Positions 1 through 8,579 of a DNA stretch of 55,147 nt are shown here, piece by piece. The notes below the pieces were generated by a model. It searched no databases, was not told where the DNA came from, and saw only the letters and a list, made by a program, of their open reading frames with translations. Origin of the DNA: Hydrogenispora sp. (GTDB lineage Bacteria; Bacillota; UBA4882; UBA10575); the NCBI GenBank assembly GCA_012837705.1, contig DUQQ01000051.1:1-55147 (forward strand). Reading direction: 5' to 3'. The stretch's first letter is position 1. Every line of letters begins with the position of its first letter. The position numbers and the translations under genes are program-made.

Positions 1-49
1 CGATCGTCAAATCGATGACCCTCAGTTTATTCATTTCCTGTTGAGTCAT
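1..49 (-). mobile_element. 5' tip of an IS transposase gene, cut by the window edge
   Basis: Reading leftward from the ATG at 49-47 gives 16 residues starting MTQQEMNKLRVID, which resembles the N-terminus of ISNCY-type transposases (helix-turn-helix followed by an integrase core). A ribosome site (AGGAG) lies just upstream on the minus strand. The rest of the element is outside the window, so completeness cannot be judged. The family assignment rests on a short motif only. Confidence 0.5.
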
Positions 50-84
50 GTAAAATGTCTCCTCTCTCATGGGTGACATTTTAC
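50..84. repeat. Inverted repeat at the insertion-sequence end
   Basis: GTAAAATGTC at 50-59 and GACATTTTAC at 75-84 are perfect 10-base inverted copies separated by 15 bases. They lie immediately upstream of the transposase start. The position fits the terminal/transposase-binding repeat of the insertion sequence, with the element's right end near 84-90. The exact boundary and any target duplication cannot be seen. Confidence 0.45.
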
Positions 85-141
85 CAGAATAGATTCAACC
101 TGACATTATCACAGAATAACTACACATTGAAAGGATAGTAC

Positions 142-170
142 TTGACAACCGGATGGTAATTTGGTAATCT
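142..170 (+). promoter_or_regulatory. SigA-type promoter for the T-box leader
   Basis: TTGACA (142-147) and TAATCT (165-170) are separated by 17 bases, a near-consensus vegetative promoter. Transcription would start near 177, just before the T-box stem I at about 200. Confidence 0.7.
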
Positions 171-194
171 TAATGCGATTTTATCTAAAACTCA

Positions 195-506
195 AAATGC
201 GTTGAACGGGACCACACATAGCCAGATTGGTGGCGACAGAGAGCTGTTGGTTGCTGCGAAACAGCGCACCGTGGCGATGTGAACTCCCCCGGGAGCAGTC
301 ATCTGAAAGCCCGGTTCCAGTGGGAAACTGGGCAAGTAAGCGTGAACGGGTTTCTCGCCGTTATCAAGAGAGGACATTCATCTTTAAAGTTGTTGTTTGC
401 TTTAAAGATCGATGTTACAAAGTGGGTGTATCGATACCAAAAAGAGTGGTACCGCGGAAGTAAGACTTTCGTCTCTTGCAGTGATGCAAAGGCGAAAGTT
501 TTTTTT
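195..506 (+). promoter_or_regulatory. T-box leader (tRNA-sensing riboswitch) with terminator
   Basis: The leader carries AGAGAG (238-243), a GAAC specifier-loop signature (281-284), the CGTTATCAAGAGAGG segment (about 359-373) and the T-box sequence AGAGTGGTACCGCGG (443-457). It ends in a terminator hairpin (465-499) with eight T's (499-506). Lower stem I can pair CGGG 207-210 with CCCG 288-291. This places TCC (285-287, Ser) as the most likely specifier triplet; CTC (Leu) or CCC (Pro) in the same C-rich run cannot be excluded. Uncharged cognate tRNA should favour the antiterminator and read-through into the isomerase/ligase gene. Confidence 0.88.
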
Positions 507-523
507 ATGAGGAGGAGATGGGA

Positions 524-3037
524 ATGAAGATTGCCTTTTCGACTTTGGGTTGTCCTGATTTTGGCTGGATTGACATTTACGCAATGGCGAAGGATTTCGG
601 TTTTGATGGGATTGAGATCCGGGGTTTGGGGAAGGAGATCTTTGCCGTTAAGGCGCCGCCCTTTACCGAAAGCCAGCTTCCGGCGACGGTTGAACAACTG
701 GCCCGGCTGGATTTGGAGATCCCGTGTCTCTCTTCGGGCTGTTGTTTGAAATTCCTGGAGCAGGCGGAGGCCAATTACCAAGAGATCGTGGAGTATATCA
801 CGCTCGCCAGCAAACTGGGTACGCCTTATGTCCGGATCCTGGCCGACCAGGATCCCCACCCGGGGGATACGGTGGATGATGCGGTTGTTTTGGAGGCGCT
901 CCGCCGTCTTATTCCCGTGGCCGAGGCCAAGGGGGTGACCCTCCTTGTCGAGACGAACGGGGTATACGCCGATACCAACCGGTTGCGCAATCTTCTGGAC
1001 CAAGTGGGGAGCGATGCGGTGGGCGCTTTATGGGATCTGCACCATCCTTACCGTTTTGCTGGGGAAAAACCGGAGACCACCGTCCAAAACCTGGGCGCTT
1101 ATATCAAATATGTGCATATCAAGGACTCGGTGGTTGTAGACGGTGTGGTCAAGTATAAAATGATGGGCGAGGGCGATCTGCCGATCGACGCGATGATGCG
1201 GGCCCTGCGCTCGATTAACTATGAGGGCTATATTACCCTGGAGTGGGTGAAGCGTTGGGCCCCTGAGCTCAGCGATGCGGGGGTGGTCTTTCCCCATTAT
1301 GCCAACTTTATGGAGCGATATCTAGAGAAACAGACGGTCCGCGGGCGACTCTTTGATAACAAGACGAAGACCGGGAAGTACGTTTGGGAGAAAGATACGC
1401 TTATTGATCTAACCTTTCCCCAGGTGTTGGACCGGATGGTGGAGGAGTTTCCTCACCAGTACGCCTTCCGTTATACAACAATGGATTACACCCGAACTTA
1501 CGCCGAGTTCCGGGAGGATGTGGACACTTTTGCCCGTGCCCTCATTGCTTTGGGGGTGAAGCCCGGCGACCATGTGGCGATCTGGGCGACCAACGTTCCC
1601 CAGTGGTTCATTACTTTTTGGGCTACCACGAAGATCGGCGCGGTTTTGGTGACGGTGAATACCGCCTATAAAATCCACGAAGCCGAATACCTGTTGCGCC
1701 AGTCGGATACCCACACGTTGGTCATGATCGACGGGTATAAGGACTCGGACTATGTGGCGATCATGAGAGAACTCTGTCCCGAGCTGGAAACCGCGGAAGC
1801 GGGTCAACCCTTGTACACTAAGCGGTTACCCTTCTTACGGAATATCATCACCATCGAATCCAAACAGCCGGGTTGTTTGACGTGGGAGGAAGCCTTGGCC
1901 CTGGCGGAGCGGGTGCCCCGCGCGGAGGTTGAACGGCGGGCGATGGCTGTTGGGCGGCATGATGTCTGTAACATTCAGTATACTTCAGGGACGACCGGTT
2001 TTCCGAAAGGGGTCATGCTGACCCACTATAATGTGGTGAATAACGGGAAGTGCATCGGCGATTGCATGGACCTGTCCACCGCCGACCGGATGTTGGTGCA
2101 CGTTCCGATGTTCCACTGTTTCGGGATGGTCCTGGCGATGACGGCAGCGATGACCCACGGTGCCACCCTGGTTCCCTTGCCCTATTTCTCGCCGAAGCAG
2201 TCTCTGGCGGCGATCAACCAGGAGCAGATCACCTGTTGCCACGGGGTGCCCACCATGTTCATTGCCATGCTCGGGCATGAGGATTTTGCCAAGACTGACT
2301 TCTCCCACATGCGGACCGGGATCATGGCGGGGAGCCCTTGTCCGGTGAAGGTGATGCAGGACGTGGTGGATAAGATGAATATGCGCGAGATCACGATTGT
2401 GTATGGCCAGACTGAATCTTCGCCCGGTTGTACACAGAGCCGGGTTGATGACCCGATTGAACTGCGGGTGACCACGGTTGGACGCCCCTTGCCCGGGGTG
2501 GAGTGCAAGATCATTGACCCGCAAACCGGGGCCGATCTTCCCGACGGCGTGGATGGCGAATTTGTCGTCCGTGGTTATAATGTCATGAAAGGTTACTATA
2601 AGATGCCGGAGGCGACCGCGGCGGTGATTGATGAGGATGGTTGGTTGCATACGGGGGATCTGGCCCGCCGGGATGCCAACGGGTATTTCCAGATCACCGG
2701 ACGGATTAAGGATATGATCATCCGTGGCGGAGAGAACATCTACCCCAAGGAGATCGAAGACTTTATTTACACCCATCCGAAGGTGAAAGATGTGCAAGTG
2801 ATCGGCGTTCCGGATAAGGATTACGGGGAAGAGATTATGGCCTGTGTGATCCTGAAAGACGGGATGGAGATGAGCGCCGACGAACTCAAAGATTATGTCC
2901 GTTCTCATATGGCGAAGCATAAAACCCCGCGTTACGTTGAGTTTGTTCCCGCATTTCCGATGAACGCGGCCGGAAAGATTCTCAAGTACAAAATGCGGGA
3001 AGAAGCCGTCGAGAAACTTGGCCTGAGGCCAAGCTGA
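524..3037 (+). CDS. Fusion of xylose-isomerase-like TIM barrel and AMP-dependent acyl-CoA synthetase
   Basis: Residues 1-275 resemble sugar phosphate isomerase/epimerase TIM barrels, with likely metal ligands in VETNG, WDLHHP, HIKD and LEW segments. Residues about 285-837 form a FadD-like adenylate-forming ligase: YTSGTTGFPKG near 486, YGQTESSP near 625, HTGD near 710, GGENIYP near 737 and the C-terminal catalytic Lys in GKILK near 817. The ligase should activate a carboxylic acid through an acyl-adenylate to a CoA thioester; the substrate of either half is unknown. I chose ATG 524 because AGGAGG at 510-515 is 8 bases upstream, whereas ATG 518 abuts it. The gene stands alone behind a T-box leader and ends before a strong terminator. 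The reading frame is unbroken through the junction, so the fusion is real in this sequence. Confidence 0.88.
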   Translation: MKIAFSTLGCPDFGWIDIYAMAKDFGFDGIEIRGLGKEIFAVKAPPFTESQLPATVEQLARLDLEIPCLSSGCCLKFLEQAEANYQEIVEYITLASKLGTPYVRILADQDPHPGDTVDDAVVLEALRRLIPVAEAKGVTLLVETNGVYADTNRLRNLLDQVGSDAVGALWDLHHPYRFAGEKPETTVQNLGAYIKYVHIKDSVVVDGVVKYKMMGEGDLPIDAMMRALRSINYEGYITLEWVKRWAPELSDAGVVFPHYANFMERYLEKQTVRGRLFDNKTKTGKYVWEKDTLIDLTFPQVLDRMVEEFPHQYAFRYTTMDYTRTYAEFREDVDTFARALIALGVKPGDHVAIWATNVPQWFITFWATTKIGAVLVTVNTAYKIHEAEYLLRQSDTHTLVMIDGYKDSDYVAIMRELCPELETAEAGQPLYTKRLPFLRNIITIESKQPGCLTWEEALALAERVPRAEVERRAMAVGRHDVCNIQYTSGTTGFPKGVMLTHYNVVNNGKCIGDCMDLSTADRMLVHVPMFHCFGMVLAMTAAMTHGATLVPLPYFSPKQSLAAINQEQITCCHGVPTMFIAMLGHEDFAKTDFSHMRTGIMAGSPCPVKVMQDVVDKMNMREITIVYGQTESSPGCTQSRVDDPIELRVTTVGRPLPGVECKIIDPQTGADLPDGVDGEFVVRGYNVMKGYYKMPEATAAVIDEDGWLHTGDLARRDANGYFQITGRIKDMIIRGGENIYPKEIEDFIYTHPKVKDVQVIGVPDKDYGEEIMACVILKDGMEMSADELKDYVRSHMAKHKTPRYVEFVPAFPMNAAGKILKYKMREEAVEKLGLRPS

Positions 3038-3142
3038 CGTGGGGCGGCTTGAACTTCATCTCTTTAATGAAGATAAATGGTTATGAATAATGTGCTGGCG
3101 AAGAAGATTACCGAGAAGGTAATATTTAACAGAATTGTTCTA

Positions 3143-3183
3143 AAACCTGCCATCAAAGTCCGGAAGATTGGCAGGTTTTTTTT
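3143..3183 (+). terminator. Rho-independent terminator after the fusion gene
   Basis: AAACCTGCCA (3143-3152) pairs with TGGCAGGTTT (3169-3178), followed by a run of T's to 3183. Confidence 0.9.
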
Positions 3184-3236
3184 AAATTATGCCAAAGTAA
3201 TAAATTATTATTCGCAACAAGAAGGAGGTTGTGTTC

Positions 3237-5876
3237 ATGAAAAAAGCCGGTTTAATAACAGCAATCACGGTCTGTTTGCTACTGCTGCCCGCCGTTTGCC
3301 TTGGGGCAACCGACTGGCAGGTGCTGAAGACCGAATACTTTACCGTTTTTTATCCTTCGGACCTCGAGGAAGTCGCCCAGGAGATTCTGCAGACCCTCGA
3401 GTTTTACCGGCCGGAGGTCGAAAAGCTTACCGGTAACCGCAAGCATCATCTGCCGATTGTCGTTGATGACTTTGGGGTCTCCGCTAATGGCTTGGCCCAA
3501 CCCTTCTTCTATCATGTTCATCTCTTCTGGTACCCACCCAAGGCGGGGATGCTTGGGACGGTGGAAGATTGGTATACTTTGGTGGCGGTTCATGAATACA
3601 CCCACATTCTGCAAATGACGAATGTAGGGAAGGGGCCGAAGATCATGTGTAGTATTTTTGGGAATATCTTTTCCCCGAACGTTGCGGTCCCCGGCTGGGT
3701 GGTTGAAGGAATTACAGTCTATAGTGAATCGCGCCTTTCTAACTACCAGGGACGGCTTAATGACGGGAAATTTGACGCCTACATCGGAGCCCGGGTGGCA
3801 GCGGACCGTTTTCCTTCCATTTTGGATGCGACCTTTAGCCAGCATGAATTTCACCTGGAAGGGATCTATACCTACGGGGGCCTCTTCTTTAGCTTCCTGG
3901 CCCAGACTTACGGCGAGGAGAAGCTGGCGGAGTTCTTCACGGTACATGGTTCTTCGTCGGAGTCGTTGGATCGAAATGCGGAAGTAGTCTTTGGCAAATC
4001 TTTCCCTGAGTTATGGGAGGAATGGAAAGATTACGAGACAGAAAGGTTTAATGATTTTCGGATCGACGGGGAGCGGGTTACCGCCGATGGGTGGTACATC
4101 TCCAATCCGGTGGTGACCAAGGGCGAAGGGGGCGAAAGGATCCTCTATTATAAACGGGAAAAGCAGGTCAAGGCCGGACCGGACCGGATTTATTACCGCG
4201 CGGAGATCGTCGCCCGGAATCTTTCTACCCAGAAGGAAAGGGTGGCTGTTACCACTACGTCCTCGTTCAATCTCCCCTTAAAAGTGCGCGACCACAAACT
4301 ATATTATGGGGTGAATGAGATCAAGTCCGGTTATGACAATGCCCTTACCTACGGCTACGGTGTCTATGCTCAGCTGCGCGAGAAGGATTTACGGTCCGGA
4401 AAGGACCGGTTGGTGTTGGCCGGGGATCTCCGGGCGTACGAACTGCTCCCCGATGGTAGTGTTTTGTACGCCACCGCCATGAAGAACAGTTTTGGTTCAA
4501 GGATTTACCTCTATCATCCGGACACAGGGAGTAAACTCCTGTATGAGGTCCCCTATTTGATTGATGAAATGGCTGCTGATGCAGGACGGATCGTCTTTTC
4601 CGCCCGGAAAAACGGGGAGAATAATAATCTTTATCTTTTCGCGCTCGAAACTGGGGAGTTTACCCCGCTGGTGACCACCCCATATGGGGAGTATGGGATT
4701 GCTCTGGCCGGAGATCAGTTATTCTTCCATGCCAACTATCACCAGGTCTATGGGGTCTACTGTTATGACTTGGCGACCGCCCAAGTTTATAAGCTGACGA
4801 CCGGCAATTATGCGACGGAACCGGCCTATGACGAAGCGGGCGGCGATCTGTACTTTGTGGGCCTCCATGCGGATGGGTTTGACCTTTACCGCCAAAAGGC
4901 AACTTTCTCCCCCTATGAACTTCCTGCTGCCGCGCCGACCAAGTGGGCGCACCGGGAGGAAAAAGCGCTGGTGGTCGAGGCCCAACGGGGAGGATACGGG
5001 GATAATTTACGGACTTTAACCCCGAAAATAATGCTTCCCCTGTACTTACCTTCTGATGACGGTTATCAAGCGGGGGTGCTTCTTTTAGGCCATGATGCCA
5101 TCGGCCATTTCCCCGGGTATCAACTGGGTCTTTTATACGATTCGGAGGCTGGACGGTGGGGAACAGAATCATTGGTAACCCTCAATCTTTTCCCGCCTTT
5201 CCTCGTCGGCCTTGGCTATCAGTCCTTCGCGGACCGGCCGTTATATCTGGATTTTACTTATCCTTTCTACAACCGCTTGTCGCCGGGGCTTTCCGACATT
5301 ACGGTTGGTCTGGCTTGCTCCTATGGGGAGAAGCGGGGAACGGAATTGGTGCCTTACACCGCTTTTGGCTTCAACTATCCCCGGACCAAGCTTAACTTCG
5401 AATTAAGGACGCCGGTGGAAGAGCGGGATTATGCTGGGAAAGGCAAACGCATTGGTTATTATGGCAGGGTGGAAGCCAACCGCCTTTGGGGCAATGGTGA
5501 ACTCACTTTAAAGATGCAAGGCTTCATTGATCCCGACAATGAGGACGATGTTTTTCCGCGGATCCGCGGTTATAAGGAAAGCTTGCCGGCGAAGCAGGGT
5601 GGAATCGCGACACTGGAGTACTCCCATCCGCTCTTGCGGTTAAGGACCGGAAGTTGGCTGTTCTCTTTATACCTGGAGGATCTATACGGCGCGCTCTTTG
5701 TGGACGCTGCGGTTCCGGATGAAGGGGATTACCAACTCGCCTATGGTGTGGAACTTTATCAGGAGCTGAAAATAGATCTTGCCTGGCTTACCTTAACGCT
5801 GAGTCCTGGCGTCAGTTTTGGTTTTAATCGTGACGGAGAGAGTTATGTCACTTTTATCCTCAGAGGTCTGTTATAG
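3237..5876 (+). CDS. Secreted HExxH metalloprotease with beta-propeller and outer-membrane barrel
   Basis: The 879-residue product starts with a signal peptide (KK followed by a hydrophobic run, likely cut after CLGA near 24). A gluzincin-like peptidase domain follows, with HEYTH at 119-123 and a candidate third zinc ligand Glu157 in WVVEGI. Residues about 270-580 contain repeated short beta-rich blocks of the TolB/WD40-like propeller kind. The last ~300 residues alternate polar and hydrophobic positions and end in a block (LYGALFVDAA) resembling surface-antigen/Omp85 barrels. The likely location is the outer membrane with the protease domain on one face. ATG 3237 is preferred over GTG 3231 because AAGGAGG ends 8 bases before it. 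It is a single-gene unit between two terminators. Substrate unknown. Confidence 0.78.
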   Translation: MKKAGLITAITVCLLLLPAVCLGATDWQVLKTEYFTVFYPSDLEEVAQEILQTLEFYRPEVEKLTGNRKHHLPIVVDDFGVSANGLAQPFFYHVHLFWYPPKAGMLGTVEDWYTLVAVHEYTHILQMTNVGKGPKIMCSIFGNIFSPNVAVPGWVVEGITVYSESRLSNYQGRLNDGKFDAYIGARVAADRFPSILDATFSQHEFHLEGIYTYGGLFFSFLAQTYGEEKLAEFFTVHGSSSESLDRNAEVVFGKSFPELWEEWKDYETERFNDFRIDGERVTADGWYISNPVVTKGEGGERILYYKREKQVKAGPDRIYYRAEIVARNLSTQKERVAVTTTSSFNLPLKVRDHKLYYGVNEIKSGYDNALTYGYGVYAQLREKDLRSGKDRLVLAGDLRAYELLPDGSVLYATAMKNSFGSRIYLYHPDTGSKLLYEVPYLIDEMAADAGRIVFSARKNGENNNLYLFALETGEFTPLVTTPYGEYGIALAGDQLFFHANYHQVYGVYCYDLATAQVYKLTTGNYATEPAYDEAGGDLYFVGLHADGFDLYRQKATFSPYELPAAAPTKWAHREEKALVVEAQRGGYGDNLRTLTPKIMLPLYLPSDDGYQAGVLLLGHDAIGHFPGYQLGLLYDSEAGRWGTESLVTLNLFPPFLVGLGYQSFADRPLYLDFTYPFYNRLSPGLSDITVGLACSYGEKRGTELVPYTAFGFNYPRTKLNFELRTPVEERDYAGKGKRIGYYGRVEANRLWGNGELTLKMQGFIDPDNEDDVFPRIRGYKESLPAKQGGIATLEYSHPLLRLRTGSWLFSLYLEDLYGALFVDAAVPDEGDYQLAYGVELYQELKIDLAWLTLTLSPGVSFGFNRDGESYVTFILRGLL

Positions 5877-5904
5877 ATGGGTAGAAAGCCTTGATGGTAA
5901 AGGA

Positions 5905-5933
5905 GAAGGAGGAAATTACCTCCTTCTTTTTTT
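5905..5933 (+). terminator. Rho-independent terminator
   Basis: GAAGGAGG (5905-5912), a six-base loop, CCTCCTTC (5919-5926) and seven T's. Confidence 0.92.
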
Positions 5934-5944
5934 AATGCGGTGTC

Positions 5945-5972
5945 TTGACATTCGGTGGTCAGGGTTTATAAT
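5945..5972 (+). promoter_or_regulatory. Promoter of the umuDC-SRAP operon
   Basis: TTGACA (5945-5950) and TATAAT (5967-5972) with a 16-base spacer, both perfect hexamers. The LexA site lies just downstream, covering the start of the transcript. Confidence 0.85.
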
Positions 5973-5985
5973 ATAATTAAAAACC

Positions 5986-5999
5986 CGAACATATGTTCG
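5986..5999. promoter_or_regulatory. LexA (SOS) operator
   Basis: CGAACATATGTTCG is a perfect palindrome matching the Gram-positive LexA/DinR consensus CGAACNNNNGTTCG. It lies 14 bases after the -10 box, so LexA bound here would block transcription until DNA damage. Confidence 0.9.
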
Positions 6000-6019
6000 T
6001 AAAGGAAGGGCAAGACACC

Positions 6020-6442
6020 ATGAGCATTAAACTTTTTTATCCCGACCAAAGTTCGGGGCTGGCTTTACCGGCTGTCGGTCAGATCTCAGCCGGTTTTCCG
6101 TCTCCGGCCGCCGATTATCTGGAAGCAGTTCTTGATCTGAATGACGTGTTGATCAAGAACCCCAGTGCCACATTTTACGGGACAGTGCAGGGCAACTCCA
6201 TGACCGGCGCAGGGGTGGAGAACGGAGATCTACTGGTGATCGACAAAGCGGTACCCTACCGCCACGGCGCATTGGCCGTCTGTTATCTGGATGGCGAATT
6301 TACCTTAAAGCGCTTGAAGCGGGAAGGGGAAAATCTGTATCTGATGCCGGCCAACCCGAGTTACAAACCGATTATGGTGCGTGAAGGGAGCGATTTTGCC
6401 GTGTGGGGAATCGTCACCTATATTATAAAGAAGGTTTACTGA
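6020..6442 (+). CDS. umuD: UmuD-like SOS mutagenesis protein (S24 self-cleaving)
   Basis: The 140-residue protein keeps the E. coli UmuD numbering exactly: cleavage junction Ala24-Gly25 in SAGFPSPAADY, nucleophile Ser60 in GNSM and general base Lys97 in FTLK. That match fixes the start at ATG 6020 rather than the upstream ATG inside the LexA box; AAGGAAGGG lies about 9 bases before it. RecA-stimulated self-cleavage would give UmuD', the partner of the UmuC translesion polymerase. It is first gene of a LexA-controlled operon, and its TGA overlaps the umuC ATG by one base. UmuD-type genes are commoner in Proteobacteria than in Firmicutes. Confidence 0.95.
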   Translation: MSIKLFYPDQSSGLALPAVGQISAGFPSPAADYLEAVLDLNDVLIKNPSATFYGTVQGNSMTGAGVENGDLLVIDKAVPYRHGALAVCYLDGEFTLKRLKREGENLYLMPANPSYKPIMVREGSDFAVWGIVTYIIKKVY

Positions 6443-7701
6443 TGTTTGCCTTGGTGGACTGTAATAATTTCTACGTCTCTTGTGAGCGGGTTTTCCGGCC
6501 CGATCTCAATGGCCGGCCGGTGGTGGTCCTTAGCAATAACGATGGTTGTATCATCTCCCGGTCCGAAGAAGCGAAACAGTTAGGGATTAAAATGGGCGAG
6601 CCCGCCTTTAAAATTGCCGCTTTTCTCGACCGCAAACGGGTGACGGTCTTCTCCTCCAATTATGTGCTCTACGGGGATTTATCCCATCGGGTTATGCAGA
6701 CACTGGGCCAGTTCACACCGGAGCTAGAGGTTTACTCCATCGACGAAGCTTTTCTAAACCTCACCGGTTTACCCGTGGACTGGGCGGAGTATGCCCGGAA
6801 GATGCGGGAGACGGTCCGGCGCCATGTGGGGATCCCGGTCAGTATCGGGGTGGCCCCCACCAAGGTGCTGGCGAAAGTGGCCAACCACCGGGCGAAAAAA
6901 ATCCCGGCGCAAAAGGGGGTTTGTGTTTTAGATCATCCAAGAAAGATTGAAGAAGCGTTGAAAAACTTTGACGTCGGGGAAGTCTGGGGGATTGGGCGGC
7001 AGTATACAAAGTTGCTCCATTCAATCCGGATTTATACGGCGTGGGACTTTCTGCAGCTGGATGATGATTGGGTCCGCAACAACATGACCGTTGTCGGGTT
7101 GAGGATCAAAAAAGAACTGGCAGGAATCGCCTGTTTGAAGATGGAACTGATCCCACCAGCGAAGAAAGTAATCTGTACGTCCCGTTCGTTTGGGGAGGAC
7201 CAGACCGAACTGGTGCCGATCAATGAGGCAGTGGCCACTTACGCGGCCCGGTGCGCGGAGAAGCTCCGTCAGCAGCGCTCCTGTGCCGGGATGCTGATGG
7301 TTTTCCTCCATACCAACAGTTTTAAGCAGCATGAACCCCAGTACGCAAGGAATCTGGTCTGTAAATTACCGGTTCCGACGAACAGTACCATCGAGCTCAT
7401 CCACTATGCTTCGGCCGCGCTGCGGGCGATCTACCGCAAAGGTTACCGCTACAAAAAGGCCGGGGTGATTGTGATGGAGATCGGACCGGAGGATCGGATC
7501 CAAGGTTCGCTCTTCGACCGGGTGGACCGGGCGAAGCATGCGGCGGTGATGCGGAAGCTGGATGCGATCAATGCCAAATACGGGCGGGATACGATCAAAG
7601 TGGCGGCCCAGGGCTTGGGTGGGAAGTGGAAGCTGCGGCAGGAAAGATTGTCCCCGTGTTATACGACTCGCTGGGGGGATATTATTAAAGTGAGGGTGTA
7701 G
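6442..7701 (+). CDS. umuC: Y-family translesion DNA polymerase UmuC
   Basis: The 419-residue protein has the Y-family palm motifs: LVDCNNFYVSCE at the N-terminus (first catalytic Asp), YSIDEAF near 95-100 (catalytic Asp-Glu) and SIGVAPTKVLAKVANHRAK. Length and C-terminal region agree with UmuC (DUF4113-like tail). With cleaved UmuD it forms a lesion-bypass polymerase. ATG 6442 is chosen because it overlaps the umuD stop (TGATG), giving translational coupling; the longer frame upstream lies inside umuD. The next gene begins three bases after its stop. Confidence 0.96.
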   Translation: MFALVDCNNFYVSCERVFRPDLNGRPVVVLSNNDGCIISRSEEAKQLGIKMGEPAFKIAAFLDRKRVTVFSSNYVLYGDLSHRVMQTLGQFTPELEVYSIDEAFLNLTGLPVDWAEYARKMRETVRRHVGIPVSIGVAPTKVLAKVANHRAKKIPAQKGVCVLDHPRKIEEALKNFDVGEVWGIGRQYTKLLHSIRIYTAWDFLQLDDDWVRNNMTVVGLRIKKELAGIACLKMELIPPAKKVICTSRSFGEDQTELVPINEAVATYAARCAEKLRQQRSCAGMLMVFLHTNSFKQHEPQYARNLVCKLPVPTNSTIELIHYASAALRAIYRKGYRYKKAGVIVMEIGPEDRIQGSLFDRVDRAKHAAVMRKLDAINAKYGRDTIKVAAQGLGGKWKLRQERLSPCYTTRWGDIIKVRV

Positions 7702-7704
7702 CCC

Positions 7705-8442
7705 ATGTGTTTTTTCTATGCATTGAGTGTGACGGCGCAAAGGTTGGAAAACCGGTATCAGTTAAAGGAGGGGTTTGATTGGGAGTTGGGAGGGGGGCCA
7801 TGGACTCCCAAGTATTATGTCTCCGGCTTTGAGTTTCCGCAGATGCCGGTGCTCACCAACGAACAGCCCGACCGGCTCCAGGCTTTTACCTGGGGGCTGA
7901 TCCCGTTTTGGGTCAAAACCCCGGAGCAGGCCGCCCAGATCCGGGGTAAGACTTTGAACGCCCGGGCGGAGACGGTTTTGGAAAAACCCTCTTTCCGCCA
8001 GGCGATTCGGCAACGCCGCTGCCTGGTACCGGCCGCTGGTTTTTACGAATGGCGGGCTTTTCAGGGTAAAAAATATCCCTATTATATCTTCCTTAAGGAT
8101 AAAACGGTCTTTTCTTTCGCGGGGATCTGGGAAGAGTGGGTGGATCCGGCCACCGGTGAGCTTTTACGGACCTATAGTATTCTGACGACGGAGGCCAACC
8201 CGCTCTTGGCCAAGATCCATAACACGAAAAAACGGATGCCTGTGATCCTGCCGGAGGAGCAGGAGCGGGCGTGGCTGGCTGATGGGCTAAGTACAGCCGA
8301 GATCATCTCCTTGCTGCAACCGTTTCCCGCCGCGCAGATGGAAGCCTATACGATCAGCCGGCTGATCACGGCCCGGACGGCTAACCGTAATTGCCCGGAG
8401 GTACAAGCGCCTTTTGTTTATCCGGAACTCGGAGAAGGGTAG
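7705..8442 (+). CDS. SRAP family abasic-site DNA-protein crosslinking protein (YedK/HMCES-like)
   Basis: The 245-residue protein has Cys2 right after the initiator Met, the residue that forms a thiazolidine crosslink with abasic sites in single-stranded DNA. Other active-site residues are visible: Asn85 in NARAE, Glu115 in GFYEW and His172 in KIHNTKKRMPVIL. It should shield abasic sites at stalled forks. It directly follows umuC within the LexA-controlled unit, so the operon couples lesion bypass with abasic-site protection. The N-terminus MCFF differs from the MCGR of YedK but keeps the Cys. Confidence 0.95.
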   Translation: MCFFYALSVTAQRLENRYQLKEGFDWELGGGPWTPKYYVSGFEFPQMPVLTNEQPDRLQAFTWGLIPFWVKTPEQAAQIRGKTLNARAETVLEKPSFRQAIRQRRCLVPAAGFYEWRAFQGKKYPYYIFLKDKTVFSFAGIWEEWVDPATGELLRTYSILTTEANPLLAKIHNTKKRMPVILPEEQERAWLADGLSTAEIISLLQPFPAAQMEAYTISRLITARTANRNCPEVQAPFVYPELGEG

Positions 8443-8579
8443 GTAGTCGCCCGCTGGCAACCGCCAGCGCCCGGAGAGTTCTTTAGGTGGGCACCAAAGT
8501 GGATTAAACCGGTCTTTTATGGTAGAATAATCTTGGTTTTTGGTGGAAAAAGATTTGACCGGTAAGGGAGGAATGGGCA

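Noticed and set aside
299-1003. 234-codon minus-strand frame
   Set aside because: It spans the T-box leader and the start of the plus-strand gene. It shows no recognisable domain.
1985-2920. 311-codon open frame on the minus strand
   Set aside because: It lies antisense to the acyl-CoA synthetase domain, has no family motif, and reflects codon bias of the real gene.
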